64,000 nt of DNA, from the NCBI RefSeq assembly GCF_014192915.1, contig NZ_JACHYN010000001.1, positions 372,001 to 436,000 on the forward strand, given 5' to 3'. Below the pieces are notes generated by a model. The model ran no database searches. It saw nothing but the letters and a program-made list of their open reading frames with translations, and was not told the DNA's origin. The position numbers and the translations under genes are program-made. The DNA comes from Azospirillum sp. OGB3 (GTDB lineage: Bacteria > Pseudomonadota > Alphaproteobacteria > Azospirillales > Azospirillaceae). Positions 45,205 to 53,534 of this stretch are shown here, piece by piece; within the stretch, counting starts at the first letter, position 1; each line of letters opens with the position of its first letter.

Positions 45205-46428
45205 TCAATCGTGCTTGCGGATGAACTCCCGCACCGCCGGCATGATGCTCTCGCGCCAGCGCCGGCCGTTGAAGATGCCGTAATGGCCGACGCCCTTCTG
45301 GAAATGGCGGGCGCGCATGTCGTCGGGCAGCGAGGCGCAGAGCCGGTGCGCCGACTCGGTCTGGCCGGGGGCGGAGATGTCGTCCAGTTCGCCTTCCACC
45401 GTCATCACGGCGGTCCGGCGGATCGCCGCCGGCTCCACCTTGCGCCCGCGCGACTCCATGGTGCCGTTGGCCAGCGCATGCTTCTGGAACACCGTCTCGA
45501 TGGTCTGCAGGTAGAACTCCGCCGACAGGTCCATGACCGACAGGTATTCGTCGTAGAAGCGGCGGTGCTGCTCCGCGGAATCACCGTCGCCGCGGACGAG
45601 GTGGCGGAACAGGCCGACATGCTCCCCGATGTGGCGGTCCAGGTTCATCGACATGAAGCCGGAGAGCTGGATGAAACCCGGATAGACCTGCCGGAAGCCG
45701 CCCGGATAATAGGCCGGGACGGTGGTGATGACGTTGCGCTCGAACCAGGACAGCGGGCGGGTCGCCGCCAGCTTCACCGGCGCGGTCGGGTTGGCCATCG
45801 GGTCGATGGGGCCGCCCATCAGCGTCATGGAGCGCGGCTGCACCGCCTCGTCCCCCGCCGCCATCAGCGACACCGCAGCCAGGACCGGAACCGCCGGCTG
45901 GCACACCGCGATGACGTGGGTCTGCGGCCCCAGGATGCGGATCAGCTCCGCCACCGTGTCGATGTAGTCGTCGAGGTCGAACCGCCCGCGCGCCAGCGGC
46001 ACCAGCCGGGCGTCGATCCAGTCGGTGACGAAGACGTCGTGGTCGGCCAGCAGCGCCGCCACCGTGCCGCGCAGCAAGGTCGCGTGGTGGCCCGACATGG
46101 GGGCGACCAGCAGGACGCGCGGCTGCGCCGGGGTGCCCTCTGGCTTGGCGAAGTGCAGCAGGTTGCAGAAGGGCTGGCGGTGGGCGATGCGCTCGGTGAC
46201 TGCCACCGTCTCGCCGTTCACCACCGTGGTCTTCAGGCCGAATTCCGGCTTGGGGAAGCGGCGGGTGGTGCGCTCCAGCAGTTCCGCGCCGGCGGCCATG
46301 GCGCGGCCGACGCGGGTGTAGGACACCGGGCTGAACGGGTTCTGGAAGGTGTGCTGGGTCGCTTCGGCCAGGAGGCGCATCGGGCGCAGAGCGGCGTGCT
46401 GCAGATCGTAGAGATGGTAGAGCAACAT
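45205..46428 (-). CDS. phaZ: Intracellular polyhydroxyalkanoate depolymerase
   Basis: A 407-residue alpha/beta hydrolase with the Cys-nucleophile lipase-box variant VCQPAVP (Cys176), the N-terminal MLLYHLYDLQHAAL, and a C-terminal Asp/His region (EGELDDISAPGQT and KGVGHYGIFNGRRW). It mobilises stored polyhydroxybutyrate. Intracellular location is indicated by the absence of a signal peptide. The long upstream region has TTGGTC repeats that could be operator sites. Convergent with ctaA. Confidence 0.95.
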   Translation of the reverse strand: MLLYHLYDLQHAALRPMRLLAEATQHTFQNPFSPVSYTRVGRAMAAGAELLERTTRRFPKPEFGLKTTVVNGETVAVTERIAHRQPFCNLLHFAKPEGTPAQPRVLLVAPMSGHHATLLRGTVAALLADHDVFVTDWIDARLVPLARGRFDLDDYIDTVAELIRILGPQTHVIAVCQPAVPVLAAVSLMAAGDEAVQPRSMTLMGGPIDPMANPTAPVKLAATRPLSWFERNVITTVPAYYPGGFRQVYPGFIQLSGFMSMNLDRHIGEHVGLFRHLVRGDGDSAEQHRRFYDEYLSVMDLSAEFYLQTIETVFQKHALANGTMESRGRKVEPAAIRRTAVMTVEGELDDISAPGQTESAHRLCASLPDDMRARHFQKGVGHYGIFNGRRWRESIMPAVREFIRKHD

Positions 46429-46444
46429 GTCCTCGCTTCGGCGG

Positions 46445-46507
46445 TTGGTCCCACGCCCGGTCGGCTGGGTGTCGTCATTGGTCGGCCGTCATTGGTCGTA
46501 TGACCAA
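46445..46507. promoter_or_regulatory. TTGGTC repeat cluster upstream of phaZ
   Basis: TTGGTC occurs at 46445, 46478 and 46492, and the last forms a perfect palindrome TTGGTC-GTAT-GACCAA (46492-46507). The cluster lies 17-79 nt upstream of the phaZ start. The pattern resembles an operator array for an unidentified regulator; a separate CTGC-ACT-GCAA element at 46615-46625 resembles a PhaR site. Confidence 0.4.
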
Positions 46508-46659
46508 CCGATAGATTGGCCAGCCCTTATCCGGAAGGTCAATAGCCGACACCCGTTCTCGGGCAAAAAACTTACATGGGAAACAGTCAGCCACACGAAA
46601 CAGACCGCGCAATGCTGCACTGCAAAGGAGGCAAGGCCGAAGGATCAAGCCCAAAGAAG

Positions 46660-46691
46660 AAGGCGCGCCCGCGGAACCGCGCACGCGCCTT
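46660..46691 (-). terminator. Intrinsic terminator after EEP gene
   Basis: AAGGCGCG / CGCGCCTT outer arms with CGCGG / CCGCG inside; on the reverse strand the tail is CTTCTTCTTT. It ends the phospholipase-EEP operon. Confidence 0.75.
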
Positions 46692-46731
46692 GCAGCCAAC
46701 AGGGGCCCGGATGCCCCAGCGGGAATATCGG

Positions 46732-47544
46732 TTATGGCACCGCCACGGTGGCGCGCACCGGCAGATGGTCGGACGCGCGGCGCGTCAGCACCGTGCGCAC
46801 AACCTCGTAGGACGGGATGGTCAGCCCGTTGTTCACGTAGATGCGGTCGAGCCGCAGCGTGGGCATCCGCGCGTGGAAGCTGCGCGGGCTGGCCCAGTCG
46901 GGGAAGGCCTCGGCCAGCTTGCGCAGCCGGGGGGAGTTCGGCGCCCATTCGTTGAGGTCGCCCATGAACAGGGTCGGCAGGGCCGGCTGTTCCTCCAGCC
47001 GGTCGACGATGGCGCCAACCTGCCGCGCCCGCTCCCACGGGTCGAGACCGAGATGGGCGACGATGATGCGGACCGGACGCCCCTCCACCTCGACGATCAC
47101 GTCGATGCCGCCGCGCGGCTCCCGCCGCCCGACGCTGAGGTCGATGGGCTCGCATTTCAGGACCGGCAGCCGGGTCAGGATGGCGTTGCCGTAATGGGCG
47201 TGGGCGTTGTGCTTGGTCGGGCCGGCGTGGGCCTTCAGCCCGGTCGCCCGTTCCAGGAAGGCGAACTGGTCCAGCCCGGATTCGCCGCGGTGGTGCCAGC
47301 CGACCTCCTGGAGCCCGACCAGATCGACGTCCAGCTCCTTGATGACCTCGGCGATGCGGTCCGGCGCGAAGCGCGCGTCCAGCCCGACGCAGCTGTGGAT
47401 GTTCCAGGTCGCCACACGCAGCGGCGCCATGCCCTCCGGCACCGGGCCGCTGCGGCTGTCGACGCGGCGCTTCGGACGGCGGACGCGCGCGGCGCGCAGC
47501 GCGGAGGCGATCCGCTGCACACGCTCTCGGCTGAATCGGATCAC
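46732..47544 (-). CDS. Endonuclease/exonuclease/phosphatase (EEP) family protein
   Basis: A 270-residue protein whose core begins RVATWNIHSCVGLD, followed by LVGLQEVGW, the catalytic GDLNEW and SDHLPV, all EEP-fold motifs. Relatives include nucleases, sphingomyelinases and phosphoinositide phosphatases; the exact substrate is unknown. The N-terminal 38 residues are basic. The start is GTG inside a GTGA overlap with the phospholipase-D/VTT gene, so both are made together, which suggests a lipid-related role by association. Confidence 0.88.
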   Translation of the reverse strand: MIRFSRERVQRIASALRAARVRRPKRRVDSRSGPVPEGMAPLRVATWNIHSCVGLDARFAPDRIAEVIKELDVDLVGLQEVGWHHRGESGLDQFAFLERATGLKAHAGPTKHNAHAHYGNAILTRLPVLKCEPIDLSVGRREPRGGIDVIVEVEGRPVRIIVAHLGLDPWERARQVGAIVDRLEEQPALPTLFMGDLNEWAPNSPRLRKLAEAFPDWASPRSFHARMPTLRLDRIYVNNGLTIPSYEVVRTVLTRRASDHLPVRATVAVP

Positions 47545-49910
47545 CGCTGTTGGTCTCCCCTCGCTATTTCTCCGGTGGCCGGCCCGGTGGTCCGCCGTCT
47601 CACCCCCAGGGCCCGCACCAGCCGGTTGCCGGCCCAGCCGAACCCCAGCGCCGTCACCGCCGCCAGCCCCAGAAGAACCATGTCGGTGGGCGTCGGTTCC
47701 GTCAACACACGCTCAAGCTGGTGCCCGAGCAGGTTGAAGACAAGGATTCCCGGCGCCATCCCCAGGACCGTCCCGAACAGATAGTCGGGAAACCGGATGC
47801 GGGAAGCCCCCGCGACGAGGTTCACCACGGTGAAGGGCGCCACCGGCACCACCCGCAGCGCCGCCATGGCCAGCACGCCGCGCTCGCCGAGCGCGTCGCT
47901 GGCCCGTCGCACCACAGCACCACCGTAGCGCTCGATGGGGCGCCGGCCGGTGAGCCGCCCCACCCAGAACAGCGCCGCGGCGGAGGCCAGCACCCCGGCC
48001 AGCGCGGTCGGGAAGCCCATCCACGGCCCCAGCGCGATCGCCGTCGCCGCGATCAGCAGCAACACCGGAAACAGCACGAAGCCCCCGGCGACATAGAGCA
48101 GGATCAGCCACAGCGGCCCGAAGGCCGACTCGCGCAGGTGCTCGAACGCGTCCAGAACGGCGTCCAGCGTCGCCCAGTCGCGCAGCGGCGTGTGGTTCCA
48201 CAAGCCCCACACCCCGCCGACCACCGCCAGGATGACACCCAGCGCCAGCCAGTGGTGGCGCCGCGGGATGCGCGACGGCAGGACACGCCACACGATGTCC
48301 GCCGCGTTGACCGGACGTTCGGGGTCGAAGAGCATGGAATCGGCGACGGCGGCGGCCAGCAGGCCGGGATCGGCGTCCTCCAGCGGCTCCAGCGTCCGCG
48401 CGCCGGGCCGGCGCAGCGCCTCCACCGTGCGGATGAGCGAGCCGGAGCGGCGCAGTTCCGCCGTCACGCTTTCCGGCGCCACCCCGAGATGTTCGGCGAT
48501 CAGGTCGTCGCGCACCCCGGCGATGGCCTGCCGGGCCTCGCGCCCCTCCACGCGGCCATGCGGCGCCTCCAGCGCCAGATCGCATTCGGTGTCCAGCCCC
48601 ATCGACCGGTTGTTCAGGTTGGCCGAGCCGATGCGCAGAAGCCGGTCGTCCACCACCATCACCTTGGCGTGGATGGTGATGCCGACGCTGCCGGTTTTGG
48701 CGCTCTCGGTCTTGGCGATGTAGAAGCGGAAGCGCCCGTTCCGGTCGGCCTCGCGCAGTTCCTTCACCAGCCGGGCGCGGGCGCCGAGCATCACGGTGTT
48801 CTCCAGCCAGCTCGACGTGCGGGCGGAGTTGACGACGACCACCTCCGGCCCGTCCGGCTCGGCCAGCCGCGCCTTCAACGCCTCGGCCACGGCGACCGAG
48901 GCGAAATACTGGCTCTCCATGTAGATGAAGCGCTCCGCCGCGGCGATGGCGGTGGTGTAGAGCGCCTCGACCTCCCGCACCTCGGCGCGCCCGTTGTAGC
49001 CGGGTTCGGTGCGCGCGATGCCGACCGGCATGCTTTTGAACAGCGGGACGAGCTGTTGCGGCCAGGGATCGGGGCTGTCCGGCCCGGCCCGGCGCGCCTT
49101 CAGCCGCAGCCGCCGGGGACGCTTGCCGTCGGCAAGGCCGCCGCCGCCGCCGGGGACGTCCATGGCGGGCGGCGACAGCACGCAGCCAGTGGCGCGGCGC
49201 CAGCGCTCGCGGAACAGGTCGCCCAGCGCGCGGGCGGCGTCGCCGTCCACCGCCATCATCACGTCGTGGAAGGGCTCGTAGGGGGTGCCGTCCGGCTGGC
49301 GGCGCAGCGGCTCGTCGGCGCGATGGGCGCGGGTGTCCCAGCGGTTGGCGGTGATGTCCAGCCCGCCGCAGAAGGCCAGGCGGTCGTCGATCACCAGCAT
49401 CTTCTGATGGTGGCAGGCCCCGGCGGGGTGGTCGCCGTCCAGCCGGTACTGGAGCCGCGGATGGCTGAGCCAGCCGCGCAGGAACAGCGGCTGCGACCAG
49501 CGGGCCAGATCGAACAGCTCCGCGAAATCCCACTTCAGCACATGGATGGTCAGGTCCGGGCGGGTCGCGGCCAGCCAGTTCAGCAGATTGCCCAGCTTGT
49601 CGGGGCGGCGCGGGCGGCGCGTCTGCGGGGTCAGCCGGATGCGGGCGTCGAAGTCCCAGGCGGTCAGGTAGATGCTGCGCCGCGCCTGCCGCATCGCCGC
49701 CTTGGCGAGCGCGAAATAGTCCTCGGCATCGACGATGACCCCGACCCGCTCCGCCCGCTCCACCCGCCAGCAGGTGCGGCCGGGCACCAGCAGCGGGTCC
49801 GCCGCCGCACTGGAAAGCGCCATGGTGAGCGTCGGGTCCGGCGGCGTGGGGAGGGAGGGCTGGTCGGGCATGGGACGCGGCTGGACCGGGGTTCCTGCGG
49901 GGATCGGCAT
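47541..49910 (-). CDS. Phospholipase D-like/VTT-domain fusion protein
   Basis: A 789-residue fusion. Two PLD HxKxxxxD motifs are present: HQKMLVIDD (His168, Lys170, Asp175) and HAKVMVVDD around residue 440, each followed by GG(L/S)-like or GSANLNNRS motifs. The last third (about 590-770) has several membrane helices and the DedA/TVP38-type VTT signature FRVVPVAPFTVVN-like segment (read RVVPVAPFTVVNLVAGAS). It may transfer phosphatidyl groups and move lipids across the bilayer; cardiolipin synthase-like activity is inference. The start is uncertain among 49910, 49871 and 49823. Confidence 0.88.
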   Translation of the reverse strand: MPIPAGTPVQPRPMPDQPSLPTPPDPTLTMALSSAAADPLLVPGRTCWRVERAERVGVIVDAEDYFALAKAAMRQARRSIYLTAWDFDARIRLTPQTRRPRRPDKLGNLLNWLAATRPDLTIHVLKWDFAELFDLARWSQPLFLRGWLSHPRLQYRLDGDHPAGACHHQKMLVIDDRLAFCGGLDITANRWDTRAHRADEPLRRQPDGTPYEPFHDVMMAVDGDAARALGDLFRERWRRATGCVLSPPAMDVPGGGGGLADGKRPRRLRLKARRAGPDSPDPWPQQLVPLFKSMPVGIARTEPGYNGRAEVREVEALYTTAIAAAERFIYMESQYFASVAVAEALKARLAEPDGPEVVVVNSARTSSWLENTVMLGARARLVKELREADRNGRFRFYIAKTESAKTGSVGITIHAKVMVVDDRLLRIGSANLNNRSMGLDTECDLALEAPHGRVEGREARQAIAGVRDDLIAEHLGVAPESVTAELRRSGSLIRTVEALRRPGARTLEPLEDADPGLLAAAVADSMLFDPERPVNAADIVWRVLPSRIPRRHHWLALGVILAVVGGVWGLWNHTPLRDWATLDAVLDAFEHLRESAFGPLWLILLYVAGGFVLFPVLLLIAATAIALGPWMGFPTALAGVLASAAALFWVGRLTGRRPIERYGGAVVRRASDALGERGVLAMAALRVVPVAPFTVVNLVAGASRIRFPDYLFGTVLGMAPGILVFNLLGHQLERVLTEPTPTDMVLLGLAAVTALGFGWAGNRLVRALGVRRRTTGPATGEIARGDQQR

Positions 49911-50168
49911 CGGGGGTTCACATATGGTGCGTCCGGGACGGGCTGCGACCGGCCAGGAAGGCGGATGCCCGAACAACACCGCAGCCGCCCAACCCTCCCC
50001 GCCCCCCGCCGAGAGGCGAAATTCCATTGCCCGACCGGCCGGGACCTGGGTACCGTCAGGAGGAATCCATTCGTGCCCGTCCTTGCCCCGTGACCCGCTT
50101 GTTGTGAGCCGCTTGTCCGTCACTCCACACAATCCGCCCGTCACGGCCGCCCGCTCCCGGCGGGGCCG

Positions 50169-50876
50169 ATGCTGAGCCTCGTCCTGCGCCGGGTGCTGGC
50201 CGCGGTGCCGGCCCTGCTCGGCCTCGCGCTCGCCGCCGCCGTGGTGGCCGCGCTGGCCGGACCCGGCTGGGCGCCGGCGTTGGGCGCCGCGCTGGCCGCC
50301 CTGCCGGCGACGCTGGCGCTGGTCCTGCCGGCGCTGGCCTTGGGGACCGGGTTCGGCGCCCTGCTCGGTGTCATGGGCGGGGTGGGCGCCGTCCTTGGCG
50401 GGGTGGGTCCGGCCATGCCGGGCTTTCTGCTGGCCGCGGTCTTCGCCGCCTCGCTGGCGAAGGCGCCCGTCCTGCTGGGCCTCGCCGCCCTCGCCCTGCC
50501 CGCCGCCGCCCAGGCCGCGACGCTCGCCGACCGGGCGCGGGCCGGGGCGGAGGACACGGTTCTTCTGGCGGCGCGCGGGCGGGGGATGGACGGCTCCGCC
50601 CTGCTGTGGCGGCTCGCCCTGCCGCTGGGGCTGTCGGCGGCGATGGGCGGCCTGCGCAGCGCCGTGGCGGGAACGGTGGCCGCGGCGGTGGTGGTGGAAA
50701 GCCTGTTCGGAAGCGGCTTTTCCGGCGCCGGGCGGCTGTTCGTCGAGGCGGCGCGCGCCGGGGACACCGGCATGGCGGTCGCGGCGCTCGCCGGGCTGTG
50801 CGGCCTCGCCGTGCTGCTGGGCGCGCTGGGCGGCGCGCTGCACGGCTGGATCGACCCGCGGGCCCGGATGGCCTGA
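50169..50876 (+). CDS. ABC transporter permease, DppB-like (short)
   Basis: A 235-residue, very Ala/Gly/Leu-rich membrane protein with about five or six helices and the permease coupling loop AARGRGMDGSALLWRLALPLGL. Its C-terminal half resembles oligopeptide DppB permeases, but it is about 80 residues shorter than usual because most of the periplasmic domain is missing. It overlaps the next permease by one base (TGATG). There is no substrate-binding protein in the cluster. Confidence 0.75.
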   Translation: MLSLVLRRVLAAVPALLGLALAAAVVAALAGPGWAPALGAALAALPATLALVLPALALGTGFGALLGVMGGVGAVLGGVGPAMPGFLLAAVFAASLAKAPVLLGLAALALPAAAQAATLADRARAGAEDTVLLAARGRGMDGSALLWRLALPLGLSAAMGGLRSAVAGTVAAAVVVESLFGSGFSGAGRLFVEAARAGDTGMAVAALAGLCGLAVLLGALGGALHGWIDPRARMA

Positions 50877-51682
50877 TGCACGAACCCGCCGGCACCGACT
50901 CCCGCACCGATCCACACTGGCGCGACGGCCCCTGGCAGAAGGCCGGGCAACGCCTGACCGCGCACCGGCCGGCCGCGGCGGGGCTGACCGTTCTGGCGGC
51001 GCTGATGCTGGCGGTCGCGGCCGGCCTCGTCACCGGGGGCGGCCCGGTGGGGGCGGCGTTGGCCGCCGGGCACCAGAGCCTGACCTTCGCGCTGCTCGCC
51101 GGGCTGGGCGGGGCCGCCCTCGGCCTGCTCTGGGGAGGCGCCGCGGTGGCCTTGGGCGAGCGGGCGGAGCGGGCGATGATGGCGCCCGCCATCGCACTGA
51201 CCGGCCTGCCCCTGGCGCTGGTCCTGCCGCTGGCCGGCGGGCTGCTGGGTCCGGGGCGCGGGCTGGCGCCGATGGCCGTGGTGACCGCCCTGATCGCCGC
51301 CCCGGCGGTGGCCGTCGTCGCGCGGGACGAACTGCGCGCCCTGCTGCGGCGGGAGTTCCTGAGCGCCGCCCAGGCCGCCGGGCTGACCGGCGGACGCCGG
51401 CTGCGCCGCCACACCCTGCCCAACGTCATCCTGCCGCTCGCCGCCGCGGCCTGGACCGCCCTTCCCCGCGCCCTGATGGCGGAAAGCCTCGCCAGCCTGC
51501 TCGGCCTCGGCCTGCCGGAGGGGGTGACCGGCTGGGGAACCGCCATCGGCGCGGCGGCGCGGACGGGCGACGCCATGGCGCTGGCCGGGCCGGCGCTGTT
51601 GCTGGCGCTGACCCTGTGGGCGCTGCACGGGGTGGGCGACGGGATGCGGCTGGCCTTCTCCACGACCGGAGGGCGCCGGTGA
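50876..51682 (+). CDS. ABC transporter permease, DppC-like
   Basis: A 268-residue permease with five or six helices and the coupling loop EFLSAAQAAGLTGGRRLRRHTLPN, typical of DppC. It ends ... FSTTGGRR, and its stop overlaps the GTG of the ATPase gene. The substrate is unknown. Confidence 0.85.
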   Translation: MHEPAGTDSRTDPHWRDGPWQKAGQRLTAHRPAAAGLTVLAALMLAVAAGLVTGGGPVGAALAAGHQSLTFALLAGLGGAALGLLWGGAAVALGERAERAMMAPAIALTGLPLALVLPLAGGLLGPGRGLAPMAVVTALIAAPAVAVVARDELRALLRREFLSAAQAAGLTGGRRLRRHTLPNVILPLAAAAWTALPRALMAESLASLLGLGLPEGVTGWGTAIGAAARTGDAMALAGPALLLALTLWALHGVGDGMRLAFSTTGGRR

Positions 51683-53370
51683 GCGGATCGGGAGAGCGCG
51701 CGCCGCTGCGGGTGGAAGGGCTGTCCCTGCTGACCAGCCGCGACATTCTGCTCGACCGGCTGAGCTTCGCCGTCGAGCCCGGCGAGGTGCTGGCCCTGTC
51801 GGGCGGCGCCGGGGCCGGCAAGACGCTGCTGCTGCGCGCGCTGGCCGGGCTGGCCCCGAAGGGCGTCACGGTGCTGGGCGACATCCGCATCCAAGGACGG
51901 CGCATCCTGGTCACCCAGGACGGCGCCCTCGACCCGCTGCGCCCGCTCGGCGCCCAGTTCACAGACCTGCTGGCCCACCAGTCGGGGCTGGACGAGCGCA
52001 CCGCCCTGCGCCGCGCCGCCGAGGCGCTGGAGCGTTTCCAAGTGCCCGCCGCGGCGCGCCGGCTGGCGCTCCACCCCCACGAGCTGGGCGAGGCGATGCG
52101 CTGGCGGGCCGCGCTGGCGCTGGCCATGGCGGCGCAGCCGGCGCTGCTGCTCGCCGACGCCCCCGCCGCCGCGCTCGACCCCACCCAGCGCGTCCGCCTG
52201 CTGAACGACCTCGCCGCCTGGACGCGCGAGGCCGGAACGGCGCTGCTGCTAGCCGGGCGCCCGCAACCCGATCCAGTCCATTCCGGTCTGGCCGACCGCC
52301 GGCTGATCCTGGCCCAAGGGCGCCTGGAAGCGCCGGAGGAGGAGCCCACCCCCGCCCCGTCCCCGGTGGAACCGGCGCCCTCCGGCCCGCCCATCCTGTC
52401 GGTGCGCGACCTGCGCGTCGCCTTCCCGCTGGGGCGGAGCTGGCGCGGCGAGGAGCGCTGGCTGACCGTGGTGGACGGCCTGTCCATCGCGCTGGCCGAG
52501 GGCGAGACGCTGGCCCTGCTCGGCGAGACGGGCAGCGGCAAGTCGGTGCTGGCCCGCGCCATCCTGCGGCTGGTCCCGCCGGTCGGTGGTCAGGTGTCCT
52601 GGCTGGGGACCGACCTCGCCGCCGCCCCGCCGGAGGCGATGCGCCGGGCGCGGCGGGACCTGCAAATCCTCTTCCCCGACCCGCTGGCCGCCTTCGACCC
52701 GCTGATGACCATCGGCGCGCAACTCGCCGAGACGCTGGAGTCGCTGCGGCCCACCCGGTCCGCCGCCGACCAAGCGGCGTGGCTGGCCGAGGCGCTGGAG
52801 GAAGTCGGGCTGCCCTCGGCGGTCCTCGACCTTTATCCCGGTTCGCTCCGTCCCGCGGAGGCGGCGCGCGCCGGTCTGGCCCGCGCCCTGCTGCCGGAGC
52901 CGCGCCTGCTGGTCTGCGACGAGCCGGCGGCGATGCTCGACGGGGCGGAGCGGGGCGACTTCCTGGCCCTGCTGCGGGCGATCCGCCGCCGCCGCCGGCT
53001 GGCCCTGCTCTACGCCACCCAGGATGCGGCGGAAGGCCTGGGGGTCGCGCGGCGGGCGCTGGTGCTCCTGCTCGGCCGGATCGTCGAGGCGGCGGACAGC
53101 GCGGTTCTGGCCGCCGGGGCGCGGCACCCCTACAGCCGCGCGCTGATCGCGGCGGCCCGCCTCGCCCGCCCGGCGTTGCACGGCGATCCCCCATCCCCGC
53201 TGCGCCCGCCGACCGGCTGCGCCCTGCGGCTGCGCTGCCCGCTCGCCCATGACGGCTGCGCCCAGGTCCCGCCGTCGCTCGATACCGTGGCGCCGGGCCA
53301 CCGAGTCGCCTGCCATGTCGCGCATGACGACGCGCAAGACGGCGCCCAGGTTGGCGGAAGAGCCCCGTAA
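51679..53370 (+). CDS. Double ABC ATPase (DppD-DppF fusion) with degenerate motifs
   Basis: A 563-residue tandem ATPase. Walker A motifs are intact: SGGAGAGKT near residue 39 and GETGSGKSV near 290. The first half lacks a recognisable LSGGQ signature (the region reads HPHELGEAMRWR) and its Walker B reads LLLADAP, Ala instead of the catalytic Glu. The second half keeps VCDEPAAMLD but its signature is SLRPAEAARAG. The C-terminal Cys-rich GCALRLRCPLAHDGC is the oligopeptide-transporter tail. Energy coupling may be asymmetric or impaired. The GTG start is in a GTGA overlap. Confidence 0.87.
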   Translation: MSGSGERAPLRVEGLSLLTSRDILLDRLSFAVEPGEVLALSGGAGAGKTLLLRALAGLAPKGVTVLGDIRIQGRRILVTQDGALDPLRPLGAQFTDLLAHQSGLDERTALRRAAEALERFQVPAAARRLALHPHELGEAMRWRAALALAMAAQPALLLADAPAAALDPTQRVRLLNDLAAWTREAGTALLLAGRPQPDPVHSGLADRRLILAQGRLEAPEEEPTPAPSPVEPAPSGPPILSVRDLRVAFPLGRSWRGEERWLTVVDGLSIALAEGETLALLGETGSGKSVLARAILRLVPPVGGQVSWLGTDLAAAPPEAMRRARRDLQILFPDPLAAFDPLMTIGAQLAETLESLRPTRSAADQAAWLAEALEEVGLPSAVLDLYPGSLRPAEAARAGLARALLPEPRLLVCDEPAAMLDGAERGDFLALLRAIRRRRRLALLYATQDAAEGLGVARRALVLLLGRIVEAADSAVLAAGARHPYSRALIAAARLARPALHGDPPSPLRPPTGCALRLRCPLAHDGCAQVPPSLDTVAPGHRVACHVAHDDAQDGAQVGGRAP

Positions 53371-53534
53371 CCCCCTGTCCGGAGCCCGCCGGCGCCTTGG
53401 ACCCGGCGCCTTGGGCATGGCCGCAATTCCGTCCCAAAAAGGTCTGAAACTGCGCGGGTTGGCAAGGAGGCGGGCACGGGATAACGTCCCCGGCCTTCAC
53501 TGACGCATTGCCGAAATCACGGAAAAGGACAGGG

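Noticed and set aside
47541..49910. Classic cardiolipin synthase
   Set aside because: Two HKD motifs fit, but the C-terminal VTT module and the total length differ from ClsA-type enzymes, so only a PLD-like call is made.
50169..50876. A functional complete DppB permease
   Set aside because: It is clearly a shortened version and so is labelled DppB-like rather than given a gene symbol.
49911..50915. Upstream extension of the phospholipase-VTT reading frame
   Set aside because: The reading frame stays open for another 1 kb, but overlaps the ABC permease on the other strand and translates as repetitive Arg/Gly/Ala-rich sequence, so the start was placed at the first plausible ATG.
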